Source: Treponema sp.
GTDB taxonomy: Bacteria > Spirochaetota > Spirochaetia > Treponematales > Breznakiellaceae
Length of the DNA stretch: 14,499 nt
NCBI GenBank assembly: GCA_031284385.1
Contig: JAISZZ010000087.1
Span: 1-14,499, forward strand
Direction: 5' to 3'
Part shown: piece after piece, positions 4,379 to 12,647 of the stretch
Numbering within the stretch: the stretch's first letter is position 1
Layout: the number at the start of each line of letters is the position of its first letter
The notes under the pieces: model-generated
The model's input: only the letters and a program-made list of their open reading frames with translations
What the model was told of the DNA's origin: nothing
Databases searched by the model: none
Position numbers and translations under genes: made by a program

Positions 4379-6913
4379 ATGCGGATGGCTAAACTCGGTG
4401 CGCTGTTTTTGATTTCAATAGTAAACATTGCGTATGAACTGTATGTAACGCGAATTTTTTCAATCGGAGGATGGGAATCGTTTGGGGCGCTGGTCATATC
4501 TGCGGCGCTGCTTGGCGTTGGGCTTTCGGGAATCGCGCTGTCATTATTTTCAGAACAGGTTGAAAAAAATTCCGGTGCCATTTTGCGAGTACTGTCATTG
4601 TCTCTGCCGCCCCTCATGCCGCTTGCTACAGCGGCGGCGGAATTAGCGCCGTTCAATCCCGTATTTCTCGCTTCAGACCCAAAACAATTACTGTATATAG
4701 GCGTTTACTATTTTGTATACGGCGTACCTTTTTTTGCTATGGCAATGTTTACCGGAATTTTTTTTATTACGCTGAAAAATGAAATACAAAAAGTTTATTT
4801 TACAAATATGCTTGGATCCGGCATAGGTGGATTGATAATAATAACATTTATGTTTTTGCTGCCGCCGCGTATTCTTATACTTCCGGTGCTATTCATATCA
4901 ATAGCGGCGGCGATGCTTACCTGTTTAACGCGGGACGAAGAAACGGGACGGTTTGAATTTTCAATAGCGCGGATTATATTTTTATTTTTATCGGCGGCAT
5001 CTTCAATTTTTATAACATTCTCCCGCGGCGATATTCATGTATCAGATTATAAAGCGATAAGTTATGTACGCAAATATCCGGATTCAAAACTTGTCCATCA
5101 TTCATGGTCGCCCGGCGGAGAATATCATGTGTACTATTCAAAATACTTTCACTTCGCGCCCGGTTTGTCCGACAATGCCGCTGTAAACATAAATAATATG
5201 TCATCGCAGCCATATTGGGGACTTTTTATTGACGGTTCCGGCCCCATAGGTATCATGGGTTATCTACGCGAAAATGAAAAACGCTATGTTGATTATCTGC
5301 CGATGTCCGCGCCGTATTTTCTGTTTAATAAGCCGGATACGCTGTTGATAAATTTAAGCGGTGGAATAAACGCGCAGACTGCCCGTTACAAAGGCGCACG
5401 GCAGATAGATGTGATAGAACCGTCGCGTGAAATGATTAAACTTTTAAAATACGATCCGAATATAACGCGCTTCACGGGCGGCTTATTGGCGGAAGCAAAT
5501 ATCAATGTATATGAGGGAAATGGCCGCTCGTGGTGCGATTCACATAAAAATATTTACGATATTATTGAATTATCGCTTGTTGATTCGATAGGTTTATCTG
5601 ATTCAGGCGGCTATCCCGTACATGAAGATTTTAAATTCACTGTAGAAGCGTTTAAATCATATATGAGCGGGTTAAAAGACGGGGGCGTTTTGTCAGTTAC
5701 GGTTTGGGATAAACTTAACCCTCCGCGAAATGTGTTAAAATTATTGAATACAATAATTGTGGCAATGAAAGAAGGCGGCGTTGTCAAAGCGGAAAACTGT
5801 ATATATTCATTTGGTTTGTTGATGTCAACGACTACAATTCTTGTTAAAAAGCAGCCGTTTACAAATGGAGAATTAAGAAGTCTGGATGCTTTTGTTGACA
5901 GCCGTGCTTTCAAATTATTTTATGCGCCAAATTTAGACGGCGTGGACATGGCGCGTGAAAACAAAAATGCCGGTATAAATACTATTATTGCCGCATACCG
6001 GCGTGATTTTGAAAATAAACAGGGCGGCGGGGACGATTACAGCAATGCCGATATGTACCGCGCCACGATTCCGCTTTTCCTTTCAAACGATTCGCGGCAG
6101 GCAAAAGCCGTCGAAAAATCCTATATTTTTGATATAAGGCCGATACGGGACAGCCGTCCTTACTATTCAGGTTATATAAAACCTGCGCTGCTGCCGATGT
6201 ATATAAAATCCATTTCAAGCGTCAGTGAAGAGTGGGGGTATTTATTGCTTGCCGGAATGTTGTTACAAGCCTGTATTGCCGGACTTGTCGTTATTATTCT
6301 TCCGCAAATATTGGCGCGTAACCGTCTATCAAAAGAAATACGACAAACTACATCCATCAAAAAAACTGGTATCATACTTTACTACGCCGGACTTGGCGCT
6401 GGATATATGCTGATAGAAATATTTCTTATTCAAAGACTAGGGTTTTTTCTGTCAAATCCGGCGTACTCAACAGGAATAGTTATTACAATCATGCTGATAT
6501 TCTCCGGATTCGGCAACATTTGCGGCGGTTTTCTCGAAAAATGGCGCTCCATTGTAGTACAAATTTCGTGCATTTTAATCGCGGCGGTTCTCGCGTTTTA
6601 TATATTCGGCCTTGACAAATTTCTAAGCCGGTTCTATTCCGCCGGTTTATCTTTGCGCGTATTAGTTTCAATAGCGCTGATAGCGCCCGCCGCTTTTTTC
6701 ATGGGTATTCCGTTTCCAAATGGTTTAACCAGCCTGCGGGAAAGCGCCCCCTCCCTCCTTCCTTGGGCGTGGGGCATGAACGGCGGTCTTTCCGTCGTGG
6801 GCAGCGTACTTGCCCGCATAATATCGGTTTCGGCAGGATTTCCCGCGCTTCTGTGTACCGGAATAGCGGTTTATCTGATGGCAGGGCTGTTATTCAAGGC
6901 AAATGAGCCGTAA
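4379..6913 (+). CDS. Polytopic membrane protein with spermidine-synthase/methyltransferase-like domain
   Basis: The product has about 844 residues. The N-terminal 215 are largely hydrophobic with roughly six membrane segments. Residues about 215-590 are soluble and contain a Rossmann-like region resembling spermidine synthases: TLLINLSGG at about 321-329, the acidic end of strand two in IDVIEPS (about 343-349), YEGNGRSW (about 378-385), YDIIELSLVDS (about 393-403) and the YxxxxxGLKDGGVLSV segment near 428-440. The C-terminal 230 residues again form about six membrane segments. Membrane-embedded SpeE-like proteins of this layout are widespread but their substrates are mostly unknown, so true aminopropyltransfer is not claimed. 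The usual Gly-rich SAM loop is weak here (LSGGINAQ). A TTG at 4361 is an alternative start, and ATG 4385 is also possible; none has a clear ribosome binding site. Codon use is noticeably more AT-rich than feo or topA, which may mean transfer. It ends 18 bases from the convergent fliQ stop. Confidence 0.8.
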   Translation: MRMAKLGALFLISIVNIAYELYVTRIFSIGGWESFGALVISAALLGVGLSGIALSLFSEQVEKNSGAILRVLSLSLPPLMPLATAAAELAPFNPVFLASDPKQLLYIGVYYFVYGVPFFAMAMFTGIFFITLKNEIQKVYFTNMLGSGIGGLIIITFMFLLPPRILILPVLFISIAAAMLTCLTRDEETGRFEFSIARIIFLFLSAASSIFITFSRGDIHVSDYKAISYVRKYPDSKLVHHSWSPGGEYHVYYSKYFHFAPGLSDNAAVNINNMSSQPYWGLFIDGSGPIGIMGYLRENEKRYVDYLPMSAPYFLFNKPDTLLINLSGGINAQTARYKGARQIDVIEPSREMIKLLKYDPNITRFTGGLLAEANINVYEGNGRSWCDSHKNIYDIIELSLVDSIGLSDSGGYPVHEDFKFTVEAFKSYMSGLKDGGVLSVTVWDKLNPPRNVLKLLNTIIVAMKEGGVVKAENCIYSFGLLMSTTTILVKKQPFTNGELRSLDAFVDSRAFKLFYAPNLDGVDMARENKNAGINTIIAAYRRDFENKQGGGDDYSNADMYRATIPLFLSNDSRQAKAVEKSYIFDIRPIRDSRPYYSGYIKPALLPMYIKSISSVSEEWGYLLLAGMLLQACIAGLVVIILPQILARNRLSKEIRQTTSIKKTGIILYYAGLGAGYMLIEIFLIQRLGFFLSNPAYSTGIVITIMLIFSGFGNICGGFLEKWRSIVVQISCILIAAVLAFYIFGLDKFLSRFYSAGLSLRVLVSIALIAPAAFFMGIPFPNGLTSLRESAPSLLPWAWGMNGGLSVVGSVLARIISVSAGFPALLCTGIAVYLMAGLLFKANEP

Positions 6914-6931
6914 TTTTTGCTGGCAACCGCG

Positions 6932-7201
6932 CTATGCGGCCATCGAGGGTATCATTCTAAAAAGTTCCTCCGTGTAGTTCGCCAGCATTGTGAACATCCA
7001 GCCGCCAAGCAACGCGAGAACGAGCAGAATCGCTATAATTTTCGGTACGAAGGTGAGCGTTTGCTCCTGAATCTGTGTCGCGGCCTGAAGTATAGCGATT
7101 ACCAAGCCCACAACGAGCGCGGTAATCAACATAGGAGCGGCGAGAATCAGTACATGAAAGATTCCGCCGCGCAACAGTGTAACCATATCACCTATAGTCA
7201 T
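6932..7201 (-). CDS. fliQ: Flagellar export gate protein FliQ
   Basis: FliQ is a small inner membrane protein of the flagellar type III export gate, assembled with FliP and FliR. The 89-residue product starts MTIGDMVTLL and has two long hydrophobic helices, roughly residues 14-40 and 53-75. Between them is the family hallmark LQAATQIQEQTLTFVPKI at about 37-54. Length equals the usual 89 or so. An earlier in-frame ATG at 7216 would overlap fliP, but the ATG at 7201 has GAGG 5 bases upstream and gives the family's standard N-terminus, so it is preferred. It lies 7 bases after the fliP stop. In many spirochaetes and other bacteria fliR and flhB follow; here fliQ is the last gene and meets a convergent gene. 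Confidence 0.95.
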   Translation of the reverse strand: MTIGDMVTLLRGGIFHVLILAAPMLITALVVGLVIAILQAATQIQEQTLTFVPKIIAILLVLALLGGWMFTMLANYTEELFRMIPSMAA

Positions 7202-7208
7202 AAAAACC

Positions 7209-8039
7209 TCACACAAAAGACCTTACAAGCTGTCCGGTCAAAAGTCCCCAGCCGTCAACAAGGATGAAAAGTATCAGCTTGAACGGCATCGAAATCATTA
7301 CCGGCGGCAGCATTATCATACCCATAGACATCAGCGCACTCGCCACGACCATATCTATCACAATGAATGGAATAAAAATCATTATGCCGATTTTGAATGC
7401 CACCGTCAGTTCATTCAGAATAAAGGCTGGAATCAGCACATAGGTAGGCACATCGGCAAGACTTTCAGGACGGGGAAGCCCTCTCATCGCCATAAATAGG
7501 CGTATATTGTCCGGTTTTGTCTTCATTTGGTTGTACATAAACAGTCTGAGTGGCGTTTCGGCCTCAAAATAAGCTTCGCTTACCGTCAAATTTCCTTCGG
7601 AAAGCGGCTTCAGAGCGTTTTGATAGATGGAATCGAAGGTTGGCCACATTATAAAGAATGTTAAAAACAAGGAAATTCCCAAAATAACCTGATTTGGCGG
7701 CGCTTGCTGCAACGAAAGCGCTCTTTTTACGAAATCCAGCACGATAGAAATACGCAAAAAACTCGTCATCAGGATTATAAAACTTGGTGCAAGCGCGATT
7801 ACCGTCAAAAGTAGAAGTAACTGTACTGAAAAGGCAACTTCGCGGCCAGATTCGGGACTTCTTATTGAAAGGTCAATAAACGGCGTGACCGGACCCGGCG
7901 CGGCGCGTGGAATCTCCATCGTGCCTTCTGTGGAAAGACCGGGAAACGGCACGGCGGGCGCAGGCAACGACTGTCCGGCAAGACCAGCAGGAACTATCAA
8001 ACACAAACTAAAAAAAACGCTAAGACAAAAGCCCCTCAT
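7209..8039 (-). CDS. fliP: Flagellar export gate protein FliP
   Basis: FliP forms the core pore of the flagellar export gate in the inner membrane. The 276-residue product has a cleavable-type signal peptide (MRGFCLSVFFSLCLIVPAGLAG), as usual for FliP, then a linker and four membrane segments. Characteristic motifs are TSFLRISIVLDFVKRAL (about 92-108) with QQAPPNQVILGISLFLTFF (about 111-129), the PLRLFM segment of the periplasmic part (about 163-168), and the C-terminal FKIGIMIFIPFIVIDMVVAS (about 215-234) and MISMPFKLILFILVDGW (about 248-264). AGGAG lies shortly before the ATG and the fliO stop is 14 bases away, so it is translated from the fliO-fliP-fliQ message. The gene looks complete and ordinary. 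Confidence 0.97.
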   Translation of the reverse strand: MRGFCLSVFFSLCLIVPAGLAGQSLPAPAVPFPGLSTEGTMEIPRAAPGPVTPFIDLSIRSPESGREVAFSVQLLLLLTVIALAPSFIILMTSFLRISIVLDFVKRALSLQQAPPNQVILGISLFLTFFIMWPTFDSIYQNALKPLSEGNLTVSEAYFEAETPLRLFMYNQMKTKPDNIRLFMAMRGLPRPESLADVPTYVLIPAFILNELTVAFKIGIMIFIPFIVIDMVVASALMSMGMIMLPPVMISMPFKLILFILVDGWGLLTGQLVRSFV

Positions 8040-8053
8040 CCTCCGCTCCTATC

Positions 8054-8797
8054 CTACAGATTTTTTAACCGCTCGCGGTTTCTTTTGAGGTTTACGGTTT
8101 GCGCGGTTATGTCTGGAAAATCCGCTTGCGAGACCGCCGCGCCCGTCCGCGGGCTGTGATTCCCACTCGCACCGGCAAATTTCCGTAACAATCCGGTAAA
8201 ATTCAACGGAGGTATGTTTTTTGATAACGCTGTCCGTCCTGAATACGCGAGAAGCATCGCGTCAACCGTTTCTTGGTCGGTAATTTCCGCAATGAGCGAA
8301 ACATTGGCATCGGAAATTCCGGTGAGCCATGCCCTGCGGCCAACAGCAATTACGGAAGCGGAGGTTTTTATGTTCAGCGGGACGCTTGCAAGCACTTTTA
8401 GATAAGTATCATCCGGCGTGTTGTCCGTTTTTTTACGCTTTAGCAGGTAAACAACCCCATAAATAGCAACAGCAGCCAACGCAAGTGCGAGGACTACACG
8501 AAAAACAGCCCATACAGGCGAGCCACCGCCATCTCCTGCCGGAACCGCGCTTTCACCCAAAAGGTAGCCGCGTTCCGTTTCCCTGCCAAGCTCTGTTGAC
8601 GCTCTGTCCGTCTCACCAAGAGCTTGGGTCGCCCTGCCGGACGATGATGACGCTCTGTCCGTCTCATCAAGAGTTTGGGCCGCCCTGCCGGACGATGATG
8701 ACGCTCTGTCCATCTCACCAAGAATTTGAGCCGCCCCTTGATTTTGGACGGCGCTGAATAGAGTTATCGCGGTAAAAAGAAAAATTAAAGGTTTCAG
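8054..8797 (-). CDS. fliO: Flagellar biosynthesis protein FliO, with CTG start and internal repeats
   Basis: FliO is an accessory membrane protein that helps FliP assemble. The first ATG in frame (8713) lies in the middle of a repeat and has no signal peptide. Extending upstream to CTG at 8797-8795 adds 28 residues beginning MKPLIFLFTAITLFSAV, a clear signal peptide. A GGGAGGGG ribosome binding site sits 4 bases ahead; a TGA further up closes the frame. I therefore take CTG as the start (247 aa). Residues about 20-70 contain a 17-residue repeat (TDRASSSSGRATQALGE and variants). A membrane helix follows at about 94-119 (VWAVFRVVLALALAAVAIYG) with a basic edge. The FliO domain then carries LKVLASVPLN, VGRRAWLTGISDANVSLIAEI and a basic tail NLKRNRERLKNL. 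It is first in a three-gene operon with its own promoter. Confidence 0.9.
   Translation of the reverse strand: MKPLIFLFTAITLFSAVQNQGAAQILGEMDRASSSSGRAAQTLDETDRASSSSGRATQALGETDRASTELGRETERGYLLGESAVPAGDGGGSPVWAVFRVVLALALAAVAIYGVVYLLKRKKTDNTPDDTYLKVLASVPLNIKTSASVIAVGRRAWLTGISDANVSLIAEITDQETVDAMLLAYSGRTALSKNIPPLNFTGLLRKFAGASGNHSPRTGAAVSQADFPDITAQTVNLKRNRERLKNL
8598..8742 (-). repeat. 51-bp tandem repeat within fliO
   Basis: GACGCTCTGTCC recurs at 8598, 8649 and 8700, so the period is 51 bases. Two units are nearly identical; a third is partial (its AAGAATTTGAGCCGCCCC end is diverged), and a degenerate remnant lies past 8598 on the lower-coordinate side. The repeat encodes a Ser/Arg/Gln-rich 17-residue unit placed between the signal peptide and the membrane helix of FliO. 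High identity between the two full copies suggests recent duplication. Confidence 0.85.
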
Positions 8798-8887
8798 CTT
8801 TCCCCTCCCAAGTACAACTGATCACAAATTGTTTTACCTGTTTCAAAACACGGTTAGAACCGGAATTTTTACAAGCCGTTGTTAAAA

Positions 8888-8916
8888 ATAGTAGATGATA
8901 ACAAGAAAAGTGTCAA
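8888..8916 (-). promoter_or_regulatory. Sigma-70-type promoter of fliO-fliP-fliQ
   Basis: On the minus strand a perfect -35 box TTGACA (8916-8911) is followed after 17 bases by TACTAT (8893-8888, 4 of 6 matches). The predicted transcript starts near 8881, giving a leader of about 84 bases before the CTG start. Flagellar genes of spirochaetes are often read from sigma-70-type promoters, so this fits. It also implies that fliO heads its own unit here. Confidence 0.65.
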
Positions 8917-8982
8917 TGCAGCAAAAATAACAAGCCCACTATCCTCAGATTAACACATGGAAGAAGTGGGGGAGGGTAGGGG

Positions 8983-9615
8983 TTACTTGACAATTATCGA
9001 CAATGCGACAAGCCCGTTGTAAATAAGCTGAACCGAAAAACCGGCAAGGATTAGCCCCATTATTTTTTCCAGTACAAAGATACCCATAGTGCCAAGAACC
9101 CTAAGTATAAAAGCGCTTGCTTGCAGCACGGCAAACATACAAAGCAGCCCTATTACCAGCGCGGGGAACAGCAGCAACACACTGGAAAGCCATGAAGCGC
9201 CGCTCGATACATAGGTCATTATCACGGTAAGAATGCCGGGGCCAGCTATCATCGGAATGGCAAGCGGAAAAAGGGCTATAAAGTTACTCTGATTTTCGTC
9301 TTCTACTTCCGAAGTCGAAGGTGTCCGGTTAATCTTTGGTTTTGAATATATCATCTCAAAGGCGATTATAAAAAATAGTATGCCGCCCGATATATAAAAA
9401 GCTCCCGGCTTGATTCCAAAAAATTGAAGTATAAACTTTCCGCCAAGCAGGAATATTCCCAGCACCAGAGCTGCAAACAGAATCGCCTTTAAGATGATGC
9501 CATCCCGTGTTTTTTTTTCGTAAGATGATGTAATAGCCAAAAAAGGCGGTATTATCCCTATAGGATCCATAACAATTAAAACGGTGAAAAGTATTTGAAA
9601 AAAACCGTGATCCAT
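8983..9615 (-). CDS. MarC family integral membrane protein
   Basis: The 210-residue product is almost entirely hydrophobic with about six membrane segments. It shows the MarC (UPF0056) pattern: an N-terminal FTVLIVMDPIGIIPPFLAIT (about 10-29), a GGILFFIIAFEMIY segment (about 77-90), a polar loop, then FPLAIPMIAGPGILTVIMTY (about 115-134). The last is an inverted repeat of the first half, with the conserved Pro-Gly elements. Despite its name, MarC is not shown to cause multiple antibiotic resistance; a small-molecule exporter role is suspected in the family but unproven. AGGAA precedes the ATG by 6 bases. It follows topA by 47 bases on the same strand and may share its transcript. Confidence 0.92.
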   Translation of the reverse strand: MDHGFFQILFTVLIVMDPIGIIPPFLAITSSYEKKTRDGIILKAILFAALVLGIFLLGGKFILQFFGIKPGAFYISGGILFFIIAFEMIYSKPKINRTPSTSEVEDENQSNFIALFPLAIPMIAGPGILTVIMTYVSSGASWLSSVLLLFPALVIGLLCMFAVLQASAFILRVLGTMGIFVLEKIMGLILAGFSVQLIYNGLVALSIIVK

Positions 9616-9631
9616 ACCATTTCCTACATTC

Positions 9632-9644
9632 TAAAAACCGGCGG
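9632..9644 (-). terminator. Short hairpin between topA and marC
   Basis: AAACCGGCGGTTT can form a 5-6-bp stem with a 1-3-base loop. On the minus strand it is followed directly by two more T, giving TTTTT in all. It might weaken transcription from topA into marC. The stem and T run are both short, so a full terminator is doubtful. Confidence 0.25.
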
Positions 9645-9662
9645 TTTCTCAAAATAGAGGGG

Positions 9663-11696
9663 CTAATCGCTGTGCAGGTAGTCACAGCCGGGGTTTATGC
9701 AAGCCTTGTGCGAGCCATTACGTTTGTCGTACTTTTCGACCAGAAACCATCCGCATTTTGGGCAGTTTTGACCGGGAAGCGGCAGAAAACGTGTAAGAAA
9801 ATCACATTCAGGATAGTTTACGCAGCCGTAAAATTTCTTGCCCTTTCCGCGCCGCGCCACGATGTCGCCGCCACATTTTGGGCATTTGGCAAGCGGTATT
9901 GATTTTGTGTTACGACATTCGGGAAAACCGGAACAGGCCAAAAAATAGCCGTAACGCCCCAGCTTCTTTACCATTGGGCTGCCGCACTTTTCGCAAACCT
10001 GATCCGTCTTTTCGTCAAGAGTGCCTTTGATACTTTCCAGCTTTTTGCCAACCTCGTCCAAACCAGTCTCCATACCGGCGGTAAAGTCCGCGTTTACAAC
10101 ATCGCCAAAATGTTCCACCAGCATATTACAGATGAGCTTTCCAAGCACGGACGGGACAAGCTGTTTGTTGGTACGACTCACATAACCGCGGTCCAGCAGT
10201 ACGCTGATTATCGGCGCGTACGTTGATGGCCGCCCTATACCCTTTTCTTCCAGCGTCTTTACGATTCCGGCATCCGTAAAACGCGGCGGCCCCTGCGTAA
10301 AGTGCTGTTCAGGATTAAAACGTTCCAGTTTCAGCGTGTCGCCCTTGTTTATCGGCGGAAAAACGCTGCTCTTATCCTCTTTTGCGGCAAGCGCGTTCAG
10401 CACTTTCATAAAGCCCTGTTCCACCACATTCGTCCCCGAAACCCTGAATACCGCTGCGGCCTCCGGTTTTTCCGGTTCAGGCACGATATCCGCGCTCAAT
10501 GTGCGGGTATGCGCCTCTTTCATCTGGCTTGAGACAAAGCGTTCCCAGATTATTGAGTACAAGCGGTGCTGGTCGCGGCTCAGACTGTCTTTTACGCTGT
10601 CCGGCGTATATTTAACGTAAGTCGGGCGTATCGCCTCGTGCGCGTCCTGCGCCTGCTTGCCGGACGAGTAAAAAGCGGCCTTTTCCGGCAGATCGGCGGG
10701 ATAGTTCCGGCCTATCCAATCGCGCACTTCGTCAAGGGCGGTCTGCGATATACGCACAGAATCGGTACGCATATACGTTATCAACCCTATGGGCGCGCCG
10801 CCTACACTCACTCCCTCGTAAAGCTGCTGGGCAAGCTGCATTGTCTTTTTGCTGGTAAAGCCGAGCCGGTTGGCCGCCGTCTGCTGTAACTGAGACGTGG
10901 TAAACGGCGGACGCGGGCGCAGCGTTTTATCCGTCTCTTTTATATCTTTTACGATGAATGGGTAGCCCTTTAGCGCATCTATTATCTTTTGAGCGTCTGG
11001 TTCGCTGTGGAGTTCCGGCTTTTCACCGTTCCAACTGACCAAACTCGTGGTAAAAACCGTCCTGCCCGTCTTAAAATCCGCCTCCAGCGTCCAGTATTCC
11101 TCCGGCACGAAGGCTTCAATCTCTTTTTCACGCTCGCATATCAGGCGCAGTGCTACGGACTGGACGCGGCCTGCGGAAAGTCCGTTCTTGACCTTTTTCC
11201 ACAATAGCGGTGACAAGTTGTAACCTACAAGCCTGTCCAGTACACGCCGTGCCTTCTGCGCGTTTACTTTTGCGTCGTCTATCGTAGTCGGCGCGGCGAC
11301 CGCCGCCTTTATCGCCTGCGGCGTAATCTCGTTAAAACTGATGCGCGCTATCGGCAGATTCTCGTTTTTCGCCGACAAAGCCTTTTGCAGATGCCAAGCT
11401 ATGGCCTCGCCTTCGCGGTCATTATCCGATGCGAGCAGCACTTCGTCCGATTTTTTGGCATCGGACTGAAGTTCCTTGAGCAGCTTCGCCCGTCCGCGCA
11501 CGGTTATATACTCAGGCTCAAAGTTATTGTCAACGTCAATCGCCATCCGCGACTTGGGCAGATCGATGAGGTGTCCCATCGAGGCCTTTACCTTGTACGA
11601 GGTACCTAAATACTTTTCGATGGTCTTTGCCTTTGCCGGTGACTCTACTATTACCAATGTCTTTTTCTTTGTTTTTTCCGCGGTTTTTGCACCCAT
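9663..11696 (-). CDS. topA: DNA topoisomerase I (type IA)
   Basis: TopA relaxes negative supercoils by cutting one DNA strand through a tyrosyl link. The 677-residue product has an N-terminal TOPRIM domain with VESPAKAKT (catalytic Glu18) and DNDREGEAIAWHL (Asp91, Asp93, Glu95). The RVQSVALRLI segment follows (about 177-186), then the active site GLITYMRTDSVR with Tyr308. The C-terminal end carries three CxxC zinc ribbons, beginning CEKCGSPMV, CPKCGGDIV and CPKCGWFLV, each closed by a second Cys pair. The length is at the short end for bacterial TopA because the tail has only three ribbons. The ATG follows the dprA TAA with no gap (TAAATG), indicating one transcript and coupled translation. 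The gene looks complete. Confidence 0.98.
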   Translation of the reverse strand: MGAKTAEKTKKKTLVIVESPAKAKTIEKYLGTSYKVKASMGHLIDLPKSRMAIDVDNNFEPEYITVRGRAKLLKELQSDAKKSDEVLLASDNDREGEAIAWHLQKALSAKNENLPIARISFNEITPQAIKAAVAAPTTIDDAKVNAQKARRVLDRLVGYNLSPLLWKKVKNGLSAGRVQSVALRLICEREKEIEAFVPEEYWTLEADFKTGRTVFTTSLVSWNGEKPELHSEPDAQKIIDALKGYPFIVKDIKETDKTLRPRPPFTTSQLQQTAANRLGFTSKKTMQLAQQLYEGVSVGGAPIGLITYMRTDSVRISQTALDEVRDWIGRNYPADLPEKAAFYSSGKQAQDAHEAIRPTYVKYTPDSVKDSLSRDQHRLYSIIWERFVSSQMKEAHTRTLSADIVPEPEKPEAAAVFRVSGTNVVEQGFMKVLNALAAKEDKSSVFPPINKGDTLKLERFNPEQHFTQGPPRFTDAGIVKTLEEKGIGRPSTYAPIISVLLDRGYVSRTNKQLVPSVLGKLICNMLVEHFGDVVNADFTAGMETGLDEVGKKLESIKGTLDEKTDQVCEKCGSPMVKKLGRYGYFLACSGFPECRNTKSIPLAKCPKCGGDIVARRGKGKKFYGCVNYPECDFLTRFLPLPGQNCPKCGWFLVEKYDKRNGSHKACINPGCDYLHSD

Positions 11697-12647
11697 TTAT
11701 ATCTCCAGTCCTAAGAAAGCAAGTATGTCTAAAGAGTTATGTACCACTTTTGCGCCGTCTTCCGCAAGCCTCTCGCAGCCTGCCCCAAAAACATTTTCCT
11801 TAAAGCCGCTGTCCTCCGCGCCACCTGCGACATACAGGTCGCGGTTCTGCTCGAGCGCGAAATCCGCCGTTATCAGCGCCCCCGATTTTTCGCCGGCTTC
11901 CACCACAATTGTCGCCGCGCAAAGCCCCGAAATTATCCTGTTCCGTGCCGGATAATGCCACCTCGCAGGGCCAGTTTCAGGCGGATACTCACTCAACAAT
12001 GCCCCGCCCTCCGCCATGATACGCCGCGCCAGTGCGCGGTTCGAGACGGGGTACACCTCGTCAACGGATGACCCCAGCACGGCGAAAGTTGGCACCGCGC
12101 CTGCGTCCACAACCCCGCGATGCGCCATTGCGTCTATGCCGAGCGCCAGACCAGAAACGACAGGCACACCGGCGCGGCTCAATTCCCGTGCCGTCTCGTA
12201 TGCCCAGCGTAACGCCGCCGCGCACGATTTCCGCGTCCCCACAATCGCGAGCGCCGTTTTTTCAGGCGGCGGGAGGTTGCCACGGTAAAACAGTGCGGCG
12301 GGCGGGTCGTAAATCTCGCGTAAAAGCGGCGGATAGGCCGTTTCAGTTATCGAAACCCAGCGTATACCGCGCCTTTCCATCAAAGCCGCATCCTTTTCGG
12401 CGCGTGAAACTACACTGTCCATGCTCCAGCGTTTCGTATCATCAGAAAGTTTCCTGCCTGCGGTTTTTCCGCCATATTCGGCGCAAATCATCTCTATGTC
12501 ATGCGGTTTTAAGCCCGTAAAATCGCTTTCATTGTTAAATTTCCGGCATAAATATACGCGGCTGCGCGGCTTGAGTCGCGGAATTCGCGCAATTATCAGA
12601 TCGAGCAGTCCCCGCGTATCGCGTCCGCTATCCATCCGCCCGCTCAC
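11697..12647 (-). CDS. dprA: DNA processing protein DprA/Smf
   Basis: DprA binds incoming single-stranded DNA in natural transformation and loads RecA; it is also conserved in species not known to be competent. The 316-residue product has an N-terminal helical part, a PPLLREIYDPPAALFYRGNL segment (about 106-125) and a Rossmann-like core. The core motifs are AIVGTR (134-139), VSGLALGIDAMAHRG (about 164-178), AVLGSSVDEVYP (about 189-200), ARNRIISGL (about 234-242) and VVEAGEKSGALITADFALEQNRDLYV (about 248-273). The protein ends soon after the core (NSLDILAFLGLEI), without the C-terminal winged-helix domain that some homologues have. Its ATG overlaps the stop of the upstream TPR gene by 4 bases (ATGA), and topA follows directly. 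This dprA-topA pairing agrees with what I recall from treponemes. Confidence 0.95.
   Translation of the reverse strand: MSGRMDSGRDTRGLLDLIIARIPRLKPRSRVYLCRKFNNESDFTGLKPHDIEMICAEYGGKTAGRKLSDDTKRWSMDSVVSRAEKDAALMERRGIRWVSITETAYPPLLREIYDPPAALFYRGNLPPPEKTALAIVGTRKSCAAALRWAYETARELSRAGVPVVSGLALGIDAMAHRGVVDAGAVPTFAVLGSSVDEVYPVSNRALARRIMAEGGALLSEYPPETGPARWHYPARNRIISGLCAATIVVEAGEKSGALITADFALEQNRDLYVAGGAEDSGFKENVFGAGCERLAEDGAKVVHNSLDILAFLGLEI

Noticed and set aside
6914..6931. Shared terminator between the SpeE-like gene and fliQ
   Set aside because: Only a 4-bp CCGC/GCGG stem can be drawn and it lies inside the fliQ end; evidence is too weak to call.
7202..7216. Earlier ATG for fliQ at 7216
   Set aside because: It overlaps fliP, lacks a spaced ribosome binding site and adds MCEVF before the family's usual N-terminus; ATG 7201 has GAGG at the right distance.
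8494..8757. Overlapping repeat-rich open frames on both strands in the fliO region
   Set aside because: They arise because the 51-bp repeat unit is a multiple of three and stays open in several frames; only the fliO frame has a signal peptide, membrane helix and family motifs.
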